Source: Stenotrophomonas sp. (GTDB lineage Bacteria > Pseudomonadota > Gammaproteobacteria > Xanthomonadales > Xanthomonadaceae). From it: 10,731 bases of DNA. The notes below the pieces were generated by a model. That model made no database searches and was not told the origin of the DNA. It saw only the letters and a list, made by a program, of their open reading frames with translations. Positions 6,642 to 10,731 of this stretch are shown piece after piece (position 1 is the stretch's first letter; each line of letters begins with the position of its first letter). The stretch spans positions 1 through 10,731 of the forward strand of contig DQIG01000182.1 of NCBI GenBank assembly GCA_003525885.1, in the 5' to 3' direction. The position numbers were made by a program, and so were the translations under genes.

Positions 6642-6664
6642 TGCCTTTGCTGTGCCTTTAGAAT
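6637..6664 (+). promoter_or_regulatory. promoter of the CobC-like phosphatase gene
   Basis: TCGACT (6637-6642, four of six consensus bases) and TAGAAT (6659-6664, five of six) are separated by 16 bases. Transcription would begin near 6671, giving a leader of about 73 bases. The -10 overlaps an in-frame ATG at 6663, which argues against that upstream start. Confidence 0.45.
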
Positions 6665-6743
6665 GGTCCCTCGATCCCGTGGTGCCGTTGCCGATGTCCG
6701 CCCGTTTTCCGCTGTTCCCGCGTTGCCTGTACAGGACGCGCGC

Positions 6744-7322
6744 ATGATCCTCGACCTGGTCCGCCATGCTGGCAACGGTCGCGACGAGTTCCTCGATGGC
6801 CGCAGCGATCCACCGCAGCTGGCCCGCTTGCCGCAGGAACTGGTCGACGCTTACGCCGCACAGCCCTGGGAGCGGGTGATCAGTTCGCCGCGGCTGCGCG
6901 CGCTGCACACCGCCATGGCGCTGGCCACGCCGCGCGGGCTGGATGTGGAAGCGGATGAGGAATGGGAAGAGCTGGATTTCGGCGATTGGGACGGGCAGTC
7001 GCTGTTCGATCTGCCGGAGGACGCACTGGCGGCCTTCCACGCCGATCCGCATGCGTTCCCGCCGCCCAACGGCGAAAGCTGGGGCCACTTCGAGCGGCGT
7101 ATCGCGCGCGCGCTGGATCGCCTGCTCGATGATGAAGATCCGGTGCCGACGCTGGTGGTCAGCCATGGCGGCCCGCTGCGCATGGTGCTGTCGCAGGTCT
7201 GCGGCCTGCCGATGTCGCTGTGCTGGGCGCTGCGCATCGACCACGGCACGCGCCTGCGGGTGTGGCTGGAGCGCGGCGAAGTCGGGCTGGTGGGCGAGCT
7301 GCTGGAGCTGCAGCAGCCCTGA
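6744..7322 (+). CDS. histidine phosphatase family protein, CobC-like
   Basis: A 192-residue branch-1 histidine phosphatase. It resembles alpha-ribazole-5'-phosphate phosphatase (CobC), which dephosphorylates a nucleotide-loop intermediate in cobalamin assembly or salvage. The phosphohistidine motif is LVRHAGNGRDEF with H8 (RHA in place of the usual RHG). SSPRLRALHTA (48-58) supplies the second arginine, EELDFGDWDG (75-84) the catalytic Glu region, PPNGESWGHFERRI (107-120) is a CobC-type signature, and VVSHGGPLRM (138-147) has the second catalytic His at 141. The start is supported by AGGA seven bases upstream; an ATG at 6663 would add 27 residues lacking family features. It is divergent from btuB and its B12 riboswitch, which supports a cobalamin role, although no other cobalamin synthesis gene is in the window. 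Phosphoglycerate mutase-like activity on another substrate is the alternative. Confidence 0.85.
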   Translation: MILDLVRHAGNGRDEFLDGRSDPPQLARLPQELVDAYAAQPWERVISSPRLRALHTAMALATPRGLDVEADEEWEELDFGDWDGQSLFDLPEDALAAFHADPHAFPPPNGESWGHFERRIARALDRLLDDEDPVPTLVVSHGGPLRMVLSQVCGLPMSLCWALRIDHGTRLRVWLERGEVGLVGELLELQQP

Positions 7323-7330
7323 GCGCACTC

Positions 7331-7393
7331 GCCGGGCACGACCCGGCGTTACCGATCCCGCATCACAGTGGTAGTGCCGGCCGCTGGCCGGCA
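7331..7393. repeat. GTAG-type repeat pair between phosphatase and tfoX-like genes
   Basis: A standard GTAGTGCCGGCC unit at 7371-7393 (plus) is preceded by a divergent unit at 7331-7352. That one reads on the minus strand as GTAACGCCGGGTCGTGCCCG, with GCCGGG-CACGA-CCCGGC as its stem. The heads face inward here, unlike the other dimers. It sits between two converging genes, nine bases after the phosphatase stop, and probably ends both transcripts. Confidence 0.75.
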
Positions 7394-7413
7394 TTCCCAG
7401 GAACGCGGAGCCC

Positions 7414-7776
7414 TCAATCCTCGTCCGTGCCCTCGGCCACGCTGTCTTCCGCGTCATCGTCAGCATCGAAGCGCTGCTCATGCACCGGGCCCGACGCCGG
7501 GCCGGCCGCCTTCAGCGGATGCGCGGCGATACGCGCTTCATAGTCCTGCACCAGCGCTTCACGCTGCGGCTCGCTCAGCTCCTGCCAGTGGCAGTCCAGC
7601 AATGCGCCTTCCAGCGAGTACAGCAGGTTCAGGCTGGGCTTGAAGCCGGCCCGCTTGACCTTGACGAAGGCGCCGACTGCGCCGATCGCAACCAGGTCCT
7701 CGCGGCTGCGCAGGCCGACCTGGCGCAGCCAGGCTGCACTCTTGGGGCCGATGTTGCGCAGCTTCGGCGCGCTCAT
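7414..7776 (-). CDS. TfoX C-terminal domain protein
   Basis: A 120-residue protein consisting of the TfoX/Sxy C-terminal domain alone. Residues 4-85 carry the family pattern: PKLRNIGPKSAAWLRQVGL (4-22), REDLVAIGAVGAFVKVKRAG (25-44) and NLLYSLEGALLDCHWQELSE (50-69). This domain is a small helical, helix-hairpin-helix-like fold. The N-terminal domain present in full-length competence regulator Sxy/TfoX is missing, so a competence role should not be assumed. The C-terminal 20 residues form a very acidic tail (FDADDDAEDSVAEGTDED). The start overlaps the msrC stop as ATGA, with GAGG seven bases upstream, so it is coupled to msrC. Its function is unknown. Confidence 0.85.
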   Translation of the reverse strand: MSAPKLRNIGPKSAAWLRQVGLRSREDLVAIGAVGAFVKVKRAGFKPSLNLLYSLEGALLDCHWQELSEPQREALVQDYEARIAAHPLKAAGPASGPVHEQRFDADDDAEDSVAEGTDED

Positions 7777-8255
7777 CCCAGCGCCTCGACGAACACGCGG
7801 GCGATGGCTTCCAGGCCGGCCTGGTCGTCGGCGTCGAAGCGGCCGACCTTCGGGCTGTCGATGTCGAACACGCCGATCAGTTCATCACCACGCAGCAGCG
7901 GCACCACCAGTTCCGAGCGCGAGGCCGAATCGCAGGCGATGTGGCCGGGGAAGGCATCGACGTCCTCCACGCGCTGGGTCATGCGCTGGCTGGCGGCGGC
8001 ACCGCACACGCCTTTGTCCAGCGGAATGCGCACGCAGGCCGGCAGGCCCTGGAACGGGCCGACCACCAGCTCCTTGCCGTCGTACAGGTAGAAGCCCACC
8101 CAGTTCAGGTCGGGCAGGGCGTGGTAGACCAGTGCGGAAAGGTTGGCCGCGTTGGCGATGCGGTCGGACTCGCCGTAGACCAGGCCTCGGGCCTGTTCCA
8201 GCAGCTGGGCGTATTGTTCCGGCTTGCTGCCGGTGAGCGAGGCATTGGCGAACAT
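7773..8255 (-). CDS. msrC: free methionine-(R)-sulfoxide reductase (GAF domain)
   Basis: A 160-residue single-GAF-domain enzyme that reduces free methionine-(R)-sulfoxide in the cytosol using thioredoxin-type reductants. The three family cysteines are present: C74 in GLPACVRIP, C84 in KGVCGAAA and C108 in FPGHIACDSASRSE. These correspond to C84, C94 and C118 of the characterised E. coli enzyme. NWVGFYLYDGKELVVGPFQG (51-70) and GVFDIDSPKVGRFDADD (128-144) are also typical. Length fits the family. The start codon has only a weak upstream purine stretch and lies six bases from a TAGACT -10-like element, so the message could be leaderless. It is the first gene of a two-gene operon with the TfoX C-terminal domain gene. 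Confidence 0.93.
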   Translation of the reverse strand: MFANASLTGSKPEQYAQLLEQARGLVYGESDRIANAANLSALVYHALPDLNWVGFYLYDGKELVVGPFQGLPACVRIPLDKGVCGAAASQRMTQRVEDVDAFPGHIACDSASRSELVVPLLRGDELIGVFDIDSPKVGRFDADDQAGLEAIARVFVEALG

Positions 8256-8261
8256 GCCCGC

Positions 8262-8292
8262 AGTCTAGCAAGCGCGCCGGGCCGGCGATAAT
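8262..8292. promoter_or_regulatory. divergent msrC/bioD promoter region
   Basis: The 68-base gap between the genes contains GATAAT at 8287-8292 (plus, five of six -10 bases, for bioD) and TAGACT at 8262-8267 (minus, four of six, for msrC). Between them lies the perfect dyad CGCCGG-G-CCGGCG (8275-8287). No convincing -35 is seen for either. The dyad could be a shared operator, but GC-rich palindromes are common by chance at this base composition. Confidence 0.4.
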
Positions 8293-8323
8293 GCACGCTC
8301 TGTTGCCTCGTTGGAGCCGATCA

Positions 8324-9010
8324 ATGCCGTTGCCCGCCACGCTGCCTCCCGCCTTGTTCGTTACCGGCACCGATACCGAGATCGGCAAGACTGCGGCCAG
8401 CACCGCGCTGCTGCATGCGCTGCGCCGGCGTGGCCTGCGCGCGGTGGGCATGAAGCCGGTGGCCAGCGGCAGCGAGGATCTGGGGCAGGGCCTGCGCAAC
8501 GAGGACGCACTGGCGCTGGAGGCGGCCAGCTGGCCGGTGCCGGACTATGCCGATCTGAATCCGTACGCGCTGCGGCAGCCGCTGGCACCGGAGCTGGCCG
8601 CTGCCGAGGACGGCGTGCAGGTGGAGCTGGCACCGATCGTGGCCGCGTTCGCGCGCCTGCGCGCGCAGGCCGATATCGTGGTGGTGGAGGGTGTTGGCGG
8701 CTGGTTGGCGCCGGTCTCGGCCACGCTGGACCAGCTCGACCTGGTGCGTGCACTGCAGTTGCCGGTGCTGCTGGTGGTGGGCATGCGGCTGGGCTGCGTC
8801 AACCATGCGCGGCTGACCGCGCAGTCGTTGCAGGCCAGTGGCGTGCAGTGCCTGGGCTGGATCGGCAACCACATCGATCCGGCGATGCAGCGCCAGGATG
8901 AGAACATCGCCACGCTGCAGCAGCGCCTGCCGATGCCGTGCTGGGGGCGGCTGCCACATCTGCCGGGTGCGGATGGCCAGATCCTGAGCACGCACCTGCT
9001 CGACCGTTGA
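8324..9010 (+). CDS. bioD: ATP-dependent dethiobiotin synthetase
   Basis: A 228-residue enzyme closing the ureido ring of dethiobiotin from 7,8-diaminopelargonate, CO2 and ATP, the penultimate step of biotin synthesis. The P-loop is FVTGTDTEIGKTAAS (12-26; family GTDTxVGKT with Ile for Val). The substrate-binding lysine is in VGMKPVASG (41-49), and PYALRQPLAPELAA (80-93), VVEGVGGWLAP (120-130) and GMRLGCVNHARLTA (153-166) are the other signatures. GNHIDP (181-186) is the nucleotide-base segment. GGAG eight bases upstream supports this ATG; one 33 bases earlier lacks such a site and overlaps the -10. The rest of the biotin pathway is not in the window. Confidence 0.96.
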   Translation: MPLPATLPPALFVTGTDTEIGKTAASTALLHALRRRGLRAVGMKPVASGSEDLGQGLRNEDALALEAASWPVPDYADLNPYALRQPLAPELAAAEDGVQVELAPIVAAFARLRAQADIVVVEGVGGWLAPVSATLDQLDLVRALQLPVLLVVGMRLGCVNHARLTAQSLQASGVQCLGWIGNHIDPAMQRQDENIATLQQRLPMPCWGRLPHLPGADGQILSTHLLDR

Positions 9011-9012
9011 GG

Positions 9013-9085
9013 GTAGTGCCGGCCGCTGGCCGGCAACCTCGATGTATTCACCTGCGTGCGGTTGCCGGCCAGCGGCCGGCACTAC
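9013..9085. repeat. GTAG (SMAG) dimer between bioD and the MocR gene
   Basis: Units 9013-9035 (plus) and 9063-9085 (minus) are exact inverse copies of the GTAGTGCCGGCC type, heads outward, with 27 bases between. It starts three bases after the bioD stop codon. The right-hand head (CTAC on the plus strand) overlaps the last bases of the converging MocR-type gene and contains its TAG stop. It probably ends both transcripts. Confidence 0.92.
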
Positions 9086-10530
9086 CGTGTTGCAGCCGCC
9101 AGCTCCCGCGCGATCGCACCCAGCCGTTCCACCGCACCGATGAAACGCGCGTCCAGGGTCTGGCAGCACGACAGCCGCAGGCAGTGGCGATAGCGCGCGC
9201 CACGTGAATAGACCTGGCCGGGCATGAACACGATGCCCTCCTGCAGCGCTCGCTCGAACAGCTCGCGCGTGTCCACGCCAGGCAGTTCCAGCCACAGCAG
9301 GAATCCGCCCTGCGGTTCGGTGGCACGGGTGCCGGCCGGGAAGTGTTCGGCTACCAGCTGGCGCAGTCGTCCCACCTGTTCGCGGTACAGGCGGCGCATG
9401 CGATGCAGGTGGTGCTCGTAGCTACCCGCTTCCAGATACGCGGCCACCGCATCGCCGAGCAGCTGCGGCTCGCCGCCGGTGGACTGGAATTTCAGCAGCG
9501 CGATGCGCTCGGCGAAGCGGCCGCCATCGAGCCAGCCGATGCGGTAATCCGGCGCCAGCGTCTTGGAGAAACCACCGACCACCATCACCCAACCGTCGCG
9601 ATCGAAGGCCTTCAGCAAGGGGGCTGGCGGTTCGCAGAACTGCAGCTCGGCGTACACCGCATCCTCGATCAGCGGCAGTTGCCGTGCGTTGACCAGCTCG
9701 GCCAGGCGCTGTTTGGCGGCGGTCGGCATGGTGCAGCCGAGCGGGTTGTGCACGGTCGGCATCACCACCAGTGCAGCCAGCGGCGTGTGCTCAAGCAGCG
9801 CATCCAGCGCATCCACATCCAGTCCGAGCTGCGGATGGGTGGGCAGTTCGATCGCCTGCAGGCCGAGGTTGGCCAGCAACGGATACAGGTTGAAGTAGGA
9901 CGGTGCTTCGATGCCCACCGCATCACCGGGCTGGGTGACCGCGCGCAGCGCCAGCTGCAGGGCCTCCATCGCACCATGGGTCAGCAGCAGGCGTTCGCTG
10001 TGGGTGTGCAGCCCCATGCGCGGGCCACGCCGCACGATCTGCGCCAGCAGCCGTGGCGAGCCGTTGGGGCGCGCGTAGGTCTCCAACGTCTGCTGGCCGT
10101 GGCGCAGCACCTGCGCGGTGTGACGGGCCAGCTGCGCGCCCGGATAGAACTGGCGACCGCGCGGGCCCGCGAAGGCCAGGTCGATCACGCCCGGGCGGCG
10201 CTGTGCTTCCAGCACCCGGGCCATCAGCGCCTGCTGCAGCGGTGCGGTCGGGGCCGAGGGCACATCGCGCAGCGAGCGTTCCGGCACTGACAGCCGCGGC
10301 GCCACCTCGAAGCCGGCCTTGGGCCGCGGAATGACCAGGCCGGCGTCTTCCAGCTGGCGATAGGCGGCGATCACCGTGTTGAGGCTGAGCCTGCGCTGTG
10401 AGGCCATCTGCCGCAGCGAGGGCAGGCGGCTGCCGACCGGAAGGCGGCCACCGTGGATGGCTTCGGCCAGTTCATCGGAGAGCCGCTGGTAGCGGGGAGG
10501 GATCATCGTGGCCTGGTCATCTGTATCCAT
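9082..10530 (-). CDS. MocR-type GntR/PLP aminotransferase-fold regulator
   Basis: A 482-residue fusion of a GntR winged helix (about 10-78: YQRLSDELAEAIHGGRLPVG, RLPSLRQMASQRRLSLNTV, then PRPKAGFEV) to a fold-type I aminotransferase domain (about 110-475). PLP-site residues are visible: N262 in TVHNPLGC, D290 and Y293 in IEDAVYAE, Schiff-base K323 in GGFSKTLAP, R330 and R452 in CLRLS. MocR proteins usually bind PLP or an external aldimine and regulate a nearby gene. The overall layout is closest to YdcR-like members; no pdxST, gab or tau genes are near, so the target is unknown. I use the ATG at 10530. The ATG at 10581 overlaps a -10-like element, while those at 10545 and 10506 remain possible. 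The TAG stop lies inside the GTAG repeat. Confidence 0.9.
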   Translation of the reverse strand: MDTDDQATMIPPRYQRLSDELAEAIHGGRLPVGSRLPSLRQMASQRRLSLNTVIAAYRQLEDAGLVIPRPKAGFEVAPRLSVPERSLRDVPSAPTAPLQQALMARVLEAQRRPGVIDLAFAGPRGRQFYPGAQLARHTAQVLRHGQQTLETYARPNGSPRLLAQIVRRGPRMGLHTHSERLLLTHGAMEALQLALRAVTQPGDAVGIEAPSYFNLYPLLANLGLQAIELPTHPQLGLDVDALDALLEHTPLAALVVMPTVHNPLGCTMPTAAKQRLAELVNARQLPLIEDAVYAELQFCEPPAPLLKAFDRDGWVMVVGGFSKTLAPDYRIGWLDGGRFAERIALLKFQSTGGEPQLLGDAVAAYLEAGSYEHHLHRMRRLYREQVGRLRQLVAEHFPAGTRATEPQGGFLLWLELPGVDTRELFERALQEGIVFMPGQVYSRGARYRHCLRLSCCQTLDARFIGAVERLGAIARELAAATR

Positions 10531-10571
10531 CGAATGTCCCGCCATCTGGTGCTGTACCCGTGATGATGGCG

Positions 10572-10577
10572 AGACTA
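10572..10577 (-). promoter_or_regulatory. -10 element of the MocR-type gene
   Basis: On the minus strand CATGCTAGTCT gives an extended -10 (TG one base before TAGTCT). Transcription would start near 10565, about 35 bases before the chosen ATG. The hexamer itself matches only three consensus bases, so support is moderate to weak. Confidence 0.3.
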
Positions 10578-10587
10578 GCATGTCGTC

Positions 10588-10659
10588 GTCGGCCGAGCCT
10601 GATCGGGGCGTGGCCGATACTTTCCAAGCGCACGGCTGGATGGCCGTGCGTCTTTTTTT
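10588..10659 (+). ncRNA. candidate small RNA ending at an orphan terminator
   Basis: A plus-strand intrinsic terminator (10629-10659) lies about 1.6 kb beyond the last plus-strand gene, with a minus-strand gene in between, so it has no obvious protein gene to terminate. TAGCAT at 10576-10581 (four of six -10 bases) would give a start near 10588. The predicted transcript has a 5' stem TCGGCC/GGCCGA (10589-10594 with 10612-10617), an unpaired pyrimidine-rich linker TACTTTCC, then the terminator: a typical sRNA layout of about 72 nt. No good -35 is present and I recognise no family. It would be transcribed divergently from the MocR-type gene. Confidence 0.3.
10629..10659 (+). terminator. intrinsic terminator, plus strand
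   Basis: CGCACGGC and GCCGTGCG form a perfect 8-bp stem (10629-10636 with 10643-10650) around the loop TGGATG, followed by TC and seven T residues ending at 10659. This is a textbook Rho-independent terminator and the only one with a U-run that I see in the window. It works only for plus-strand transcripts. Immediately after it begins the GTAG repeat. Confidence 0.85.
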
Positions 10660-10660
10660 G

Positions 10661-10723
10661 GTAGTGCCGGCCGCTGGCCGGCAATCCCTGGATCCGCAGG
10701 AGCCGGCCAGCGGCCGGCCCTAC
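10661..10723. repeat. GTAG (SMAG) dimer at the right end
   Basis: Unit 10661-10683 is the standard GTAGTGCCGGCC type. The inverse unit 10701-10723 differs at two symmetrical positions (AGCCGG and CCGGCCC instead of TGCCGG and CCGGCAC), with compensatory change lost or gained in the stem. Heads face outward and 17 bases separate them. It abuts the terminator and suggests that a transcription-unit boundary, perhaps the end of a gene to the right, is close. Confidence 0.88.
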
Positions 10724-10731
10724 CCGGGTCG

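Noticed and set aside
5070..6743. Long plus-strand open frame antisense to btuB, continuous with the CobC-like phosphatase
   Set aside because: The frame stays open by GC bias; only the part from 6744 has family motifs, and it has its own ribosome-binding site and promoter.
7414..7776. Competence regulator Sxy/TfoX
   Set aside because: Only the C-terminal domain is present; the N-terminal domain of full-length Sxy is missing, so a competence assignment is not supported.
8324..10530. bioD and the MocR-type regulator as a biotin regulatory unit
   Set aside because: The genes converge and are separated by a GTAG dimer, and MocR proteins normally act on divergent or adjacent PLP-, amino-acid- or amine-related genes, so the adjacency alone says little.
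4345..10723. Regularly recurring palindromes as a CRISPR-like array
   Set aside because: The units are spread kilobases apart between genes, occur in inverted pairs and have no spacer structure; they fit REP/SMAG elements.
10580..10731. Plus-strand open frame starting MSSSAEPDRG and running off the right edge
   Set aside because: It would read through a strong terminator and a GTAG dimer; such repeats are often open in this frame, and there is no ribosome-binding site.

Overview
This is an ordinary-looking stretch of a high-GC gammaproteobacterial chromosome, most likely Stenotrophomonas (S. maltophilia complex). The clearest pointer is the repeated imperfect palindrome with a GTAG head (GTAGTGCCGGCCGCTGGCCG and its inverse), which matches what I know of the SMAG (Stenotrophomonas maltophilia GTAG) REP-like elements. 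It occurs at five places. The window holds no insertion sequence, phage, CRISPR, tRNA or rRNA gene that I can see. All ten protein genes look intact, and I find no frameshift.

Layout. Positions 1-148 are intergenic, with a degenerate GTTGC hexamer tract and a small hairpin. On the minus strand follow an exported metallo-beta-lactamase-fold protein (149-1060) and an NAD(P)-binding Rossmann oxidoreductase (1152-1790). Diverging from the oxidoreductase is a LysR-type regulator (1899-2828), which overlaps a SAM-dependent methyltransferase (2825-3616) by four bases. Next on the plus strand is a phosphoglycolate phosphatase (gph, 3680-4336). It converges on a vitamin B12 TonB-dependent receptor (btuB, 4422-6263, minus), whose leader carries a well-conserved cobalamin riboswitch (about 6396-6567). 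Divergent from btuB is a CobC-like histidine phosphatase (6744-7322, plus). It converges on a four-base-overlapping pair on the minus strand: msrC (free methionine-R-sulfoxide reductase) followed by a stand-alone TfoX C-terminal domain protein. Divergent from msrC is bioD (8324-9010, plus), which converges on a MocR-type GntR/aminotransferase regulator (9082-10530, minus). The right end holds a strong plus-strand intrinsic terminator with no annotated gene in front of it, then another GTAG dimer.

Functional grouping. The clearest module is cobalamin: riboswitch, outer-membrane B12 uptake and a probable alpha-ribazole phosphatase, arranged divergently. The LysR, oxidoreductase and methyltransferase genes form a typical regulator-target neighbourhood. 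bioD (biotin synthesis), gph (2-phosphoglycolate repair) and msrC (oxidative repair) are housekeeping or stress functions. All three convergent gene junctions contain GTAG repeats and none shows an obvious U-tract terminator, so the repeats probably act as transcript ends.

I did not find a clearly new multi-gene system. The observations most worth checking are a possible roughly 72-nt small RNA at 10588-10659, an MBL-fold protein that has lost much of the metal site, and a possible SD-sequestering helix in the btuB leader.
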